Shown here: piece by piece, positions 1-10,640 of the stretch
Position numbering within the stretch: the first letter of the stretch is position 1
Layout of the letters: every line of letters begins with the position of its first letter
Assembly (NCBI RefSeq): GCF_041146795.1
Contig: NC_135175.1
Location: 24,157,075-24,221,074, forward strand
Length of the DNA: 64,000 nucleotides
DNA from: Maylandia zebra
Taxonomy: Eukaryota > Chordata > Actinopteri > Cichliformes > Cichlidae
Direction of reading: 5' to 3'
The notes under the pieces: model-generated
What the model was told of the DNA's origin: nothing
Seen by the model: the letters and a program-made list of their open reading frames with translations, nothing else
Databases searched by the model: none
Program-made: the position numbers and the translations under genes

Positions 1-299
1 TCCATTCAGTATGGATCCTTCAGCAAGTTCACGTTCAGGCTCTGAACAATACTTAGATATGTGGTTGTGTAACTGAGCCTCATCTCCTCTGCAGAGGCGG
101 ACATTTGAAAAACAGGAAGGAAAAACGATTAGCACATTGCAGCTTTTTAAGTCCTTGAAACATCTCTTTGTTGCCTCTAGAGAAACGATCCATTTTTTTT
201 CTAGAAGAAAGCATGACTGTCATATTTCAGCACCCCCAACACAAACTTCAGCACTGGACAGCTCCCCACCACCTCCACCTCCACTAGGCCCGTCATGTG

Positions 300-600
300 A
301 TCCTATTTATGGCATGACGTCAAATATTGATTCACTGTTTAATGAATTATAATGTTTGAATTCAAACTTCTTTTTTTATGGCGTGGCTTGGGGGGGGGGG
401 GGGGGGGGTCTTTCATTGACGCGAAGGAGGGATGTACTCTAATGGGACTGGTGAGGTGGGTGGGGGGGATGACGCAGCCGCCCACCTACCCCCACCACTC
501 CCCCCTTACCCCCCCTTACCTACGCGACAAGTGAAAAAGGCATGCTTTCGGAATTATGCATAAAAAAACCAAAGGGAGTACAGTTCGCAGGACGCAGGAA
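300..600 (+). promoter_or_regulatory. adcyap1: adcyap1 promoter region with full CRE
   Basis: A perfect palindromic cAMP response element, TGACGTCA, is at 315-322. A half-like TGACGCA is near 470, and an AT-rich TATA-like motif (GCATAAAAAAA) is near 557-567, just before the GA/GT-rich leader. PACAP genes of mammals are known to be cAMP-responsive through CREs, so the position fits. The transcription start near 590 is inferred from the TATA-like motif. A 19-base G run (390-408) and a G/C-skewed stretch at 430-520 separate the CRE from the leader. Confidence 0.6.
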
Positions 601-879
601 AGTTTTCTGCAGACAAATGTTTGCCGCTTTTCTTCTCCACCGCGACCGAGTCCGCTTAGAAACTCCCCAAAACTGAGCCGCAGGTGCACAGCGGGCTACG
701 CACACTCCGACCAAGCACAAGGGCACCGAAGAAGCTCTTCGCTGAGTAACAGAGGAAGAGAGGAGGAAGGGAGAGAGAGTGCGTGTGTGTGTGAGAGAGA
801 GAGAGAGACTGAGATAGAGATCCTATCTCACTCTCCCAGTTGAGGTTTTCAGCGGATCGCGTCCAGCGTCTCGCAACTG
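590..879 (+). other. adcyap1: adcyap1 exon 1 (5' untranslated), inferred
   Basis: This leader ends at a good donor (CAACTG|gtaaga, gt at 880). Purine-rich GA/GT microsatellite sequence fills 765-825. It contains an open frame (556-843) that has no homology I recognise and ends before the donor, so I treat it as untranslated. The next acceptor is at 1111-1116, immediately upstream of the start codon, giving the usual PACAP arrangement of a non-coding first exon. The 5' end is a guess. Confidence 0.5.
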
Positions 880-1113
880 GTAAGAGGAGCCACTTTTGGG
901 GAGTTTTTTCTTCTTCTTTTCTTTCTTTTTATTCTGGGTAAAAGTGAGGCGAGTTTAGATGAAAGTCCTGGTGTGTGGTTGTCTGTTTGCTTTGAAACTC
1001 AGGTGTGGTGTGAAAGCAGCTAAAGTGAACCTACCTGATCGTAGAGCTGTGCTGTGAGTAGATTCGTTTAACTGTTGCCTGACTTGATGCCGCTTCTTTT
1101 TTTTCTTTTGCAG

Positions 1114-1218
1114 CAGGACAATGTCTAGTAAAGCGACTTTAGCACTATTCATCTATGGAATCATAATGCATTACAGCGTCAACAGCTCACCTGTGGGGCT
1201 TAGCTTTCCCAGTCTTAG
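1114..1218 (+). CDS. adcyap1: adcyap1 exon 2: start codon and signal peptide
   Basis: The acceptor is a pyrimidine tract ending ttttgcag|cag|gaca; either CAG could be used (exon start 1114 or 1117), seven or four bases before the ATG at 1121. The exon encodes 32 complete codons plus two bases, covering the hydrophobic signal peptide and the conserved [10 protein letters not shown] segment. The donor is CTTAG|gtatgt at 1219. The frame also reads on into the intron for 55 codons (to 1387), which I regard as intron read-through. Confidence 0.93.
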
Positions 1219-3696
1219 GTATGTATGCTCTTATCCGTCTTTAAGTTTCCCTTTTCAGTCGCTGATTTGTGGTTCATGTGCAGCTCCTGGTGGGCACCGA
1301 GCACCCGCAGGGCACAGGCTAACGAGCTTATCTGCTTTAGAGTTAGTTATGTCTGGGAGTATAATAGCCGATTGGATTACTGGATAACATCATCTGACAG
1401 CCAATCCATAGGGCTGAGAAACATTCACCAGGGAGCGGCGGTAATGAAATTTAAGCTACTGAGGCAGTGAACTACGGCGTCTCAACCTGACCTGCAGCCA
1501 TTAATACACCGGATGTATGTGATTGAATGATTAATAGAAACGAGTTTACTGGGTTTAAACAAGTTTAAATCCCAATTAGTTAAGAGAATTTCGTGTGACT
1601 AATCCTTATAATTCCAACATTTAAAAAACAAATGTTGTGAAAAGAGTTCCTGAAACTCCTGATGTCTGATCTTCTTTCTGAGTTAGAATTTCATGTGAAT
1701 ATGCGAATAATATGCTACATGAAGTGCAGATGTGAAGAGAAACTGGGAAAAACTGTCCATTCTTACTTTTATTCAGACTTGATGGCGATGTTTATGATGA
1801 GGACGGCAATTCCTTACCGTCCCTGGATTACGACAGAGATCAAATTGAGGCGAGGAGCGCTCCGTCTGTCGCTGACGACGTCTACACTTTATACTACCCT
1901 CCGGAAAAAAGGTGACTTTCATGTCGGCTACGAAAAACTCCCCCCCCCCCCCCCCTTCTCTCTTTTCTCTCTCTCTCTCGCTCAACGTTGCAGACATCCA
2001 TGTTGAACATCTCATCGCCGTACAGTCCCTATTTATGTCCATGTATGTGTATGTTACGTGTTAATCAATGTATTGTCGAGATTTTGTAACTTCAAACACG
2101 AAGGTTTTATTTTAATCATTTTTTTTGTTTTGAAGCTTTAACAAAAACAAAACAAAAAAATCAGTCTGCTTTGAAACGAGGGAAAAGTCATTGATTAAAG
2201 TCATTAAAATTTAATGAAAGAATAGAGACGATGATGAATATCTTCACTTTCCAAGAAAAAGGGTGGGGGGGGGGGGGGGGAATCAGCAACGTCTCTCTGC
2301 GTCAGGATGCGCTGAATTTATCTCCCGTGAAGACTCAAAAGCTTGTTTTTCTTTAAATAAGCTAAAAAAAATTAGTTATTTTGAATCAAGGGGAATGTCT
2401 TGGGGAAAATAATGCTTTTTACGGATTCACTGTAAATCACAAAGGAAATGATCTCATAGTGACTCGTAGAGTTTTTACTTAAAGGGTGGAGGGAGGTTTA
2501 AAAAAAAGCCCGTTTTAGGCCTAAATAATCGATTTAAGGTGGATATTTTTGCAGTGTAGCGACTTGACATTGTGTGGTGATTTTACTGTGTGGCTATCTA
2601 TCATCCCAGAACGGAAAGACATGCAGACGGCATGTTTAATAAAGCCTACAGGAAAGCGCTGGGTCAGTTATCAGCAAGGAAATACCTTCATTCTCTGATG
2701 GCAAAACGTGTAGGGTAAGAGCTTCTTCTTGGTTGTCACCTCTTCTTTTCTTATATTAAATGTGGTCTGTCCTATGTGTGTTTTTCCCCCGTTGGTTTTC
2801 TTTAAAAACTCATAATTCACGCTGTTACACGTATTGTATATGTCTGTGGTCCCATTATCTCCCAGCGTGCTGCTAAATAAATCGCCCTCGTCCTCTGAAT
2901 CAGCCTTTATTAATGCTATAAAAAAATCGTCAGGGGGAACACAAATGGGCACTTGATTGATTTGGGAAGTGTCGTTTTCTGAGCTGGCTGCAATCTAAAG
3001 GCGCAAAGGGAAGAATTAAGCCGCACAAGTTTAAATTTATCTCCAAATGAATTATTTATGGGGACTGAGTCCCAGTGGTTCCCGGTGGAAGGAGGGGTGG
3101 GGTGTGATGGAGGGGGTTGCAGTTCCTCTATAGCCTTATGAGCAGGCCCATCACATCTCAGTGCAGGCATGAAAAATAGTGAAGGGGTGGGTTAAAAGTT
3201 AAGCAGAGGGAACATGAATCAGTGTGGAAAAAGCCTTTGTGAGATCACTATTGTGCTCACTACCATGCTGCCTGTTTTTGTCAGTAAATCTCCAACAAAT
3301 GTTTTAAACTGAGGATGCAGAGTGAGTGTATCCACAGCTCTCCTGGCTGGTGATAAAAAAGGAGGAATGTGGTTATACAATGATTTTCCTTTTTAAGGAA
3401 AAACACAAACAAAATAGATTTAGCACCACAGGCTGTACATATGGGTGGGTCTTGTGAATGCATCATGTATCCGTGTGCTGGTAGTGAGACCCGCCTCTCG
3501 TCTCTCCCACAGCGGGGGGAAAATGTTGGATGACAGCTCAGAGCCCCTCTCCAAGCGACACTCAGATGGGATCTTCACAGACAGCTACAGCCGCTACAGA
3601 AAGCAAATGGCAGTCAAGAAATACCTGGCGGCGGTCCTTGGGAAAAGGTATAGACAGAGAATTAGAAACAAAGGACGGCGGCTGGCATATTTGTAG
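1121..3696 (+). CDS. adcyap1: PACAP precursor gene (adcyap1), four coding exons
   Basis: This encodes the secreted prohormone for pituitary adenylate cyclase-activating polypeptide, a ligand of class B G-protein-coupled receptors (PAC1, VPAC) that raise cAMP. The CDS joins 1121-1218, 1777-1911, 2610-2714 and 3513-3696: 522 nt, 173 residues plus stop, a normal length. All junctions are GT/AG and in phase 2. Order: a hydrophobic signal peptide ([20 protein letters not shown]...), an acidic cryptic peptide, a convertase site, the PACAP-related/GHRH-like peptide beginning [16 protein letters not shown], a Lys-Arg site, then PACAP beginning [20 protein letters not shown]. The Gly-Lys-Arg after residue 27 gives PACAP-27 and the Gly-Arg-Arg after residue 38 gives PACAP-38 amide. 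The start is the first ATG after the acceptor. Teleosts have two copies (a and b) and I cannot assign which. The gene is complete and shows no damage. Confidence 0.97.
1777..1911 (+). CDS. adcyap1: adcyap1 exon 3: cryptic propeptide
   Basis: The exon has 135 nt, acceptor tattcag|A and donor AAAAAG|gtgact. It encodes an acidic spacer ([20 protein letters not shown]...) ending YYPPEKR, the convertase site before the PACAP-related peptide region; the final Arg codon is completed by the next exon. The exon is symmetrical in phase 2, so skipping it would keep the frame. A C16 run lies 30 nt downstream in the intron. Confidence 0.95.
2610..2714 (+). CDS. adcyap1: adcyap1 exon 4: PACAP-related peptide (GHRH-like)
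   Basis: The exon has 105 nt, acceptor tcatcccag|A and donor GTAGG|gtaaga. It encodes TER followed by [20 protein letters not shown] and the rest of the PACAP-related peptide up to KRVG. It is flanked by basic residues for processing. Because it is phase-symmetrical, an exon-4-skipped transcript giving PACAP without the PACAP-related peptide would stay in frame; such skipping is known in fish PACAP genes. Confidence 0.95.
3513..3696 (+). CDS. adcyap1: adcyap1 exon 5: PACAP-27/PACAP-38 and stop
   Basis: The acceptor is tctctcccacag|C. After [16 protein letters not shown], the mature hormone starts at His codon 3559 and PACAP-38 ends at Lys 3672, followed by GRRLAYL and TAG (3694-3696). The Gly-Lys-Arg codons at 3640-3648 give the PACAP-27 amidation site. 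Codons AAA-AGG-TAT there contain a donor-like AAAAG|gtatag at 3647/3648, at the same place and phase as the exon 5/6 junction of the paralogous VIP gene (the VIP comparison is from memory). Confidence 0.97.
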
Positions 3697-4145
3697 CATC
3701 TTCCTCCTCCTCTCCTGAAAAACAAAACAAAAACAAAAAAAAACCAAAATCAAAGTGTGTGCAGCCCCAGATGAAGTCATTTTGAAATCTGACCAATCAG
3801 TGGATCGCTTTTGTGTTCTTAAACATGTATTTATGTATGAAGTAAGCCATTAAAATGAATATTTTGATAATAATATTGTTTTTTATTTTGTACTTAAAGC
3901 ACTTGAGAACGCACATATCTACTTTGTGGACCAATTTTTCTTTCTTTGTTTGTTTGTTTTGTTGTTGTTGATTTAAGAAAATTTAGCCTCTATTTCTGTA
4001 TTCATTGATTTACTTATTTTAGGCTAATTTATTGAGGGGACACAGTTGTCTGACGTGACTCATATGCTCCAACAGCCCTGTCTTTTAAAAAATTAGCAAA
4101 GAGACATGAATGTGAGGAAAATAAATAGTTTAAAAGACAATCAAT
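3697..4145 (+). other. adcyap1: adcyap1 proximal 3' untranslated region
   Basis: This AT-rich sequence follows the PACAP stop. It has an ATTAAA near 3850 and an AATAAA at 4120-4125 that could end the standard transcript, just upstream of the candidate extra exon at 4207. A longer 3' UTR running to the signals at 5984, 6182 or 6224 is equally possible. Confidence 0.5.
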
Positions 4146-4206
4146 GTATTGAATGCTGCTTTTTGTGACGTGACATTAAGAGTTTAGTTGTCTTTATTCA
4201 CAACAG

Positions 4207-4327
4207 CCTTGAAGACATAGGTTTTCACCATATCCTACAAGAAATAGACTTTGATGCCCTCCCGGACGGGGAAGAGTTTGAGGCTTTTTTGGGAGAATGG
4301 CTGAAACAGTTCTCTCCCGAAATCCCG
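4207..4327 (+). CDS. candidate alternative adcyap1 exon 6 (VIP-like C-terminal exon)
   Basis: A 121-nt open segment lies between a good acceptor (ttgtctttattcacaacag|C) and a near-consensus donor (CCCG|gtgagt). Read in the phase that fits the donor at 3647 inside exon 5, it gives an acidic, amphipathic peptide beginning SLEDIGFHHILQEIDFDALP and ending WLKQFSPEIP. Splicing 3647 to 4207 keeps PACAP-27 but turns its Gly-Lys-Arg into Gly-Lys-Ser and removes the PACAP-38 tail. VIP precursors end in a comparable acidic peptide encoded by a separate exon joined at the same point. No homologue of the peptide itself is recognised. It could also be chance open sequence in a long 3' UTR. The frame stays open past the donor to a TAG at 4474. 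Confidence 0.42.
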
Positions 4328-4689
4328 GTGAGTTTCAGGCTCTTTCCTGAGGCCGTGTCCTTGCAAGGGGCTTCTTACGCCCCTCCTTTTTCCCCCTCCT
4401 CACCTTCAGCTCTCGTTTCAAACACTCAAACCTCAACCTCTTCTTCCACCTCATCTGTGCTCCTGTCTCTCTAGACTCTCACAGATTTTTACTTTTAATT
4501 AACCCATCTATCCACAAAAAAGTGTGGAGAGATGGAAAAAAAGTAATTTTAGTTGGCTGGAAAAAATGCCAGTTTTGTTTAAGTAAATTTGAGAGGCTTG
4601 TCAAAATAAAAGCCTCCAAATCTGAGATGAAGACCAGAGTACTTTTGAGGTTTTTCTTGCCCTTTTTCTTCCTTGGTGTTTACAAAGTG

Positions 4690-4713
4690 AGCACACACAC
4701 ACACACGCACACG

Positions 4714-4757
<44 letters not shown>
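4690..4757. repeat. (CA)n microsatellite
   Basis: An almost pure CA dinucleotide tract with a few CG interruptions, lying in the interval between candidate exons 6 and 7. It produces spurious Thr/His and Cys/Val open frames on both strands. Confidence 0.95.
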
Positions 4758-4758
<1 letters not shown>

Positions 4759-5707
4759 TTGACTCGTGTAAAGTGCCAATCTTGTGTTTTCTGGATTCTG
4801 TGTTTTGGAAACCTCTTATCCTGCTAAAGGTTTTCTCACGCCTCTCTGCCCATTTAATAAGTATCACGAACATCTCAAGCACCATCAGGCAAATTTAAAA
4901 GAAAAAAAAAAAGAAATGATACTTGTTACATGGTAACTTATTCATCAGTTTGTTCTTTGTGAGAGACATAACAAGGCAGTTTGAAGCTTTGTGTTTGAAC
5001 CTTCTGGGTCTATTGTGCTTCCATTCTCTGTCATGTGAACCGATGTAAAAACTACAGTAGATTGCATGATTAAAGTAATTGCACTAGCCACCGCATCTGT
5101 GCAGACGACTCCAACTAGATGGTTTTGCTTGCTTTCTGACTACTACAAACATACACGCCTTTCATTTCTGGATGTTGTTTTGTGTTCTTTTCTCTTCACT
5201 TTTCCCTCACATTTCTACACAAAGCTGTATGTCCTCTCTGAATGCACTGGCGAGAGTTTCCCAATCTAATGTCATACTTTATGGGTTTGTTACTTAGGCA
5301 ACGGAGATTTTTGTAATCTACTGTTGAATTGTGTGCGAGAAAAAATAACTGTGGACGATTCATTTTCTAGTATCTTTATACGGCAAAAGCCACAATGATT
5401 GATTATATTAAAAAATGAGAGAGTGAGGATATGATGTAAGCAGGGTTAGAAACACACAAAGAGAACTGAAGTAAGGGAAGCAGGGGTGGGTCAAATGACA
5501 AAGAACATGCTGATTTTGAAAGGGATCAGGGCAAGTTTATACAACCAGCATGGTTAGACCAAAAACTCAAAGTCTTAGTGGTCCCCCGCCGCCCCTACAA
5601 TCTGCACACTTCTTACCAAATGTGTTAGGAAGGAATAACAGCAGGGTAAACGTTTCCAATTTGTGTTTACTGTATCAATCTTTCTTTAATTTTGCATTCC
5701 CCTCTAG

Positions 5708-6079
5708 GGTTTGTGACGCAGGAAGCAGTTTGCGGCTGTGGTGCCTTGCATCGACTTTAAAATCGCCATGAATCCTAGATGGCTATTTAGTGGCCCTACA
5801 ATGCTGCACATCATCAGCTTACATTTCACCCTTTTGTTGTTGTTGTTGTTGCTGTTGTTTTTGTGTTGCACAGATGTTTGATATAGTCTTAAGCATCATT
5901 CATCTTAGACGTCAAGCACTGTTGCTTGCGCTGCTTTCTTTTTGTACTTTGTGTTTAGAGCACTAGATGTGGATTTTTGTGAAAATAAAGCGAAGAAGCA
6001 GTTTTCCGCACTCCATAAAACATTATATGTATGGTAATTCAAAGCGCCAATAGCCTTACGAAAATGAAATAATCTTCAA

Positions 6080-6119
<40 letters not shown>

Positions 6120-6232
6120 TTACTGTGTGGAAAGTGAATATTAGACTACTTCTTCGAATGGCCGTCTGCAAGGGTCAAGTCAATAAATGTTTAAAAAAAA
6201 AAACGTGTTGTAAGATTTGTATGAATAAATTT
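5708..6232 (+). other. candidate terminal exon with stop codon and polyadenylation signals
   Basis: The acceptor is tttgcattcccctctag|GG after a pyrimidine-rich tract. If joined to the phase-0 donor at 4327, the first codons are GGT TTG TGA: Gly-Leu-stop. The rest would be 3' UTR, with a (TTG)n tract at 5833-5865, a (TA)n tract at 6081-6120 and AATAAA signals at 5984-5989, 6182-6187 and 6224-6229. This matches the VIP layout of a mostly untranslated last exon. The same signals could instead end a long unspliced adcyap1 3' UTR. Confidence 0.4.
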
Positions 6233-9200
6233 TTGTAAACAACAAAAAATTTCGTCTAATCTTTGAAGCCAGTATCAACAGAACTCATAACGTTTGAGAG
6301 GACCCTAACTAGTGATGAAAACCTAAATCACCACATTCTTTCAAAGTAAAGAGACTATCCGCTCGACAGTTTTGAAGGGATGTTACGGTACATGAGAAAG
6401 GACATACAAATTAAAAGAAAAAATCTGGTCAAAGAACAATGGTGAAATATTAACAGCATGAAATATCAAATAAACTGCACATAGCCAGATAAGACAAAAC
6501 GACATCATGCAAATGAACCAAAGAGTGGAATTTATGTTGGAATAACCAAAATAGGAAACAGACATTGCTTCTTTATCAACAGTGGGTTTAATTTTGTTGT
6601 GAAAAACCCCACCAAACTGCAGAAACAAAGGAAAGCTGGTGAAAGGGAGACCAAAAGATCCAAGTCTCTGCCCCATTTTCACCGTGACTCAGTCAGTTTG
6701 GCGGAGGAACTGTGACACCAGTTGGCCGGGTGACTACCTCCCCTTGGGAGAGCATGAGTAAAGAGACGTGGGAGGGATCACCCAGCCTGCGCCACACACT
6801 GCTTCGCTGCACTTTACACCTCTCTGGGACTTCAGCAGTTGCGACCAAAGGCCTGCAGGACTGGTGGAACAGTTGGGCTGTCTGAACACTGGTACTGGCA
6901 CTCTGTGAAAGGAAGAACTGGTGTGGGCTGGTTTTGAACAGAAAGTACAGGGTACATGCATACATCCACATGTTTTTTAAAAAAATGAAATGTCCAAACC
7001 TATATGGGAGGTGCTTCCTTTTATATCCCTAAAAATCTTCTTCCTTGTAAGATAAAGGTGAAGGAATCCTCGAAATAGCTGCAGGCCAGGGTGATGCAAC
7101 AATTTTCAATATGTAAAAGACTATTAAAAAAACCCCCAAAATGAGACTCCAACATAAAATTTGCACAATTATATGGCATTTGATATGCATATATATTCAC
7201 ACAGTGTATCATTAGAATGTATATGGACCAGTGCTTTTGGTTAAACATTGCTAACAACTCTTCCAATACTTGCTCACATTTTCCAGTAGCTATACATGTT
7301 AGCAGATGTGGACTTCACAGTTTATCTTCAGTACCCCTTCCTGGCCAAATGTAGACCTTGTTTGGGTCCTAACACTTTTTCTGAGCTTTGCAAAGTGCAG
7401 TTTGAGTTGTTAAAGTTTTCAATATCTGCTGCAAAAGACGTCTGTTGTTTCCGGTAAACTTTAATAAAGGCGTCAGCAGGATGCTACTGTAAATCTACAG
7501 AATGCCCATGTTTATGATCTATGTGGTGACTATCACTATAACCACTACATGCATGAATGATAAAAATAGTACGATGTGAATCTCTATCAGCCCAGTGTGT
7601 CTCACTCCCGCTGAGACTCCTGCGTTGTTGGAGCAGCCGATGGCATTTGGAATACCACCACCCACCCTGTCGCCCTCATCTCTCGTCTTTTCCTCACAAG
7701 TGACACCTTTTAAAACTTGTGTGTCTGTCTCAATGCCAGCTAATGACCTTAAATAGATCCCCATATTTCATAATACCTGATAATAGCGCAGAAGAGAGAA
7801 GGACCTTTTCTATAGATTGAAGGCTTGTCTGCACGTCCCCCGCTCTCCAGACCGGCCCTCTGTATTGCCTGAAATCTCTTTAAAGGGCATCAATTACAAT
7901 CACATCACTTGCGACAGTGAGTAGTTGCAGCAGGACACCGCCTTGCGCGTTATGGGATGTTAGACAGTGCGACCACACAAAGCCTGCTGTGTCTCTCTCG
8001 GCTCCCCTGTGTGCGTAATAACCCCCTCTCAGACATGAAGGCAGGGCTTTGATTTTCATGGCTGCGGCCTCAGCTCTCAGCGGAGCGCAGAGAGAGGATG
8101 ATCAATGGGAGTGATCTGATTCCTTTGGCCCGTGCCAGACCCTTTCTTAACCCTGCTAACCCAATCAGCCAGTGTTGCCAGGCAACCAGTCCCAGGAGGA
8201 TGCGTTGCAAGTGGGTGGGGTGCCAGTGGCTTTCCTGAGTACCAAAAGATCACAGTGGATATATTTCACTCAAATGGCACCAGTCTCAGCTATGTTGTCT
8301 TCTACAGGCTGAAATTGCAAGGCGCAGGGAGGGGCTGATAAACAGGCTCTCATATAGGCGAGCAGAGGTTGAGTAATGGGTAGTGATCCATAATGGGCAC
8401 TCACACAAATAAATCACAAAAGCAAAACACGTAAATATGTGGTAAAGTAGCATCACTGTAGGAGCAAATAAGAAAATGAAAGTGAAAATGCATCTTATAT
8501 GAAAAACTTGAGTCCTGAATAAGTTAAGGATATGACAGGTAATAAGAATAAAGCACCAGGAATAAGTTTGCAGCCATACTAAGACTCTGTGTGGTTGTAT
8601 TTAATTGTGTAAGAAAGTCACTGTCACTCACTGGTCAGTGGACTCCTACTACTCTTGGCATTTGATTTTGAAGAAGATGTTGGCATAATGGAGAGGGCGA
8701 TAGCACCAGGGAGATAAACTGCATTCTTAACAGTCAGTCATGTTACCAGTGCAAAGCTCTGGAGGGCAAAACATAATTTAAATATCCTGAACATAGAACG
8801 TCAGTACACGACTGCCACTTTCCATCTGTTTCAAGTAACAGGCAACCTCCAGAGCTGAAAGGGAGCCAAAAGATAAGTGGCAGAAACTGCAGTTCCTCTA
8901 GTGACCACTTGAGGCTGCCTCCAAACAGTTAATCCCTATTGTGTTACGCATTAAAATGTCCAACTTTACAGCATTAAAAAGGACATCTACAGCCTGTCTT
9001 CTATGATTAGTTTTGTCATTCGTGATTACTCTACGTGGGGTTATTTATATATTTTTATAAGTCATCCACTTGGATAGTTGAGTTAGGCGTGTGGACACAT
9101 TAATGGACACACGTCCCACACAGACACATGGAGCTGATTGTAGTTTGCTAGGCTTCATCCACTATTTCAAGTTGTTGAACTGAGTCTGTTCACAGTGTAG

Positions 9201-9830
9201 ACGCTTGTGTTGTGTGGTACTGACCATCCAAAAAGTTTTGGTGACTGAGATTCATGAAAGCAATGGGTAGCATCAACCTTACGACATCCATCTTTCACAC
9301 TGTCTTTGGTTTCAAGCTATGAAAACTGAGCTCCTCTCTCAAAAGAGACAAAAAACAACCAAGTCAGGAAAGTGCAAGGAAAATGTTCAGAAGAACAAAT
9401 AAGCCTATGCATTTCTGTATTGTCTACTTGTATATATGAGGGTTTAAAGAAGTGTTTTTGCATGTAATCCTTGAATCTATGTTATGCTAGTAGCTGTCAA
9501 AAAACTGAGAGACTTGTTAGTGCATCCAGTTTAGAAACTAGCTTTCATTTTGTCAAAGCAAAGGTGAGATAGCTTGCTATGGAACACTGATCTATCAGCT
9601 GTTAGTTTTCAGGGTCATTGTTGGCAGTGTTCTGGGGCAGTAGTAATAGGAGTAATATTTTTGAAGTCTTTTTGACATAAATCTAATTAACACTTTGAGT
9701 CATGTGAAAAAGAAACTTTTCACCCCGAGGTCAGAATGTCTAATAGTGAAACTGCAAAAACCCAAGAGCTCTATCTCAGACTCTACAGGCCTCAATTAGC
9801 ATGTTAAAACTCCTCAACATGTATGGCTTG
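6233..9830. other. intergenic, no gene seen
   Basis: No open frame with recognisable homology on either strand; ORFs here are under 105 codons and unsupported. The stretch 7780-8200 is richer in G+C than its surroundings and has few simple repeats (see findings as a possible regulatory element). The rest is AT-rich single-copy-looking sequence. Confidence 0.6.
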
Positions 9831-10015
9831 TCAAGGGAAATTCTCTTCTCTCTGAAACAAACATGGCAGCACAGCTTGGGTTTGCAAAGGTGCATCTGAG
9901 TAAATCACAAGACTTCTGGACCAATGTTCTTTGGACAGAAGACCAACCCAAGATGTTTGGTCAAGATGTTTTGGCAACTGTGCTTGTTTGTCAGGGTTAA
10001 GGAAAGTGTGATTGC
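9830..10015 (+). mobile_element. Tc1-like transposase remnant, + strand
   Basis: Translation around 9858-9965 gives a segment of the type AAQLGFAKVHLSKSQDFWTN followed by VLWTEDQPKMFG, which matches the catalytic-region block of Tc1-family transposases (usual form: FA..H..K...FW..VLW.DE). The second acidic residue context is altered and the frame ends soon after, so this is a dead fragment. Confidence 0.6.
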
Positions 10016-10062
10016 AAGCTGTGCTATACTCTACTCTTCCAGATGAAGAATCCAGAACAATA

Positions 10063-10063
<1 letters not shown>

Positions 10064-10126
<63 letters not shown>

Positions 10127-10130
10127 TACA
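10064..10130. repeat. (TA)n/(CA)n microsatellite
   Basis: About 55 bases of pure TA passing into a short CA tract. It lies between two Tc1-like remnants in opposite orientation. Tc1/mariner elements target TA dinucleotides, so the tract may have been a landing site or grown from one. Confidence 0.95.
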
Positions 10131-10640
10131 CCAGCAGCCCACTGATACAAGGCAGTATCCATTCCTTCATATTGTTCACACAAAATTCTGACCCTACCAT
10201 CTGAATGTTGAAGCAGAAATCAAGACTCATCAGACCAAGTAACATTTCTGATCTTTTATTGTCTAATTTTGGTGAATTCATTAAAATTGTAGCCTCAGTT
10301 TTTGAGTTACTGTTGGCTTCAAACAGTCTGGCCATTCTTCGATGACCTCTGACATCAACAAGGTATTTTCTCTCAGAGAACTAATCCTCACTGGATATTT
10401 TCTCGTCTTCGGGCCATTCTTTGTTCACCCTAGACTTAGTTGCTTGGGAAATTCCCAGCACATCAACAGTTTCTGACATACTCACACCAGCCCGTGTGGC
10501 ACCAACAAGCATTCCACATTGAACATCACTTAAAATCACCTTTCTTTTAAAGTTCCTGCCATGAGTAGTTGAACACATATACCCATATAAGGCGGTTGGA
10601 GAGTGTTCTTACCACAGTACCACCAACAAAAATATATTTT
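10131..10640 (-). mobile_element. Tc1-like transposase remnant, - strand
   Basis: Read on the - strand, 10578-10381 gives a helix-turn-helix-like N-terminal part (RKVILSDVQCGMLVGATRAG, then VLGISQATKSRVNKEW). 10380-10135 gives RGHRRMARLFEANSNSKTEA and a catalytic-domain-like stretch ending MKEWILPCISG. This is the order expected for a Tc1 transposase, but stops, frame changes and missing middle parts make it non-functional. No terminal inverted repeats were identified. Confidence 0.6.

Noticed and set aside
556-843. 95-codon + strand ORF before adcyap1
   Set aside because: It lies in the leader/first exon, includes a GA/GT microsatellite, and ends before the exon 1 donor. No homology recognised; treated as 5' UTR.
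2671-2952. 93-codon - strand ORF overlapping adcyap1 exon 4 and its intron
   Set aside because: Antisense shadow of the real exon plus intron. The acidic stretch looks protein-like, but no splice or promoter context supports it.
4522-4885. ORFs rich in Thr/His or Cys/Val on both strands
   Set aside because: They are translations of the CA microsatellite.
9831-10335. Two 103-codon - strand ORFs
   Set aside because: Both run through the TA tract (Ile-Tyr repeats). Only the parts matching Tc1 transposase are kept, as remnants.
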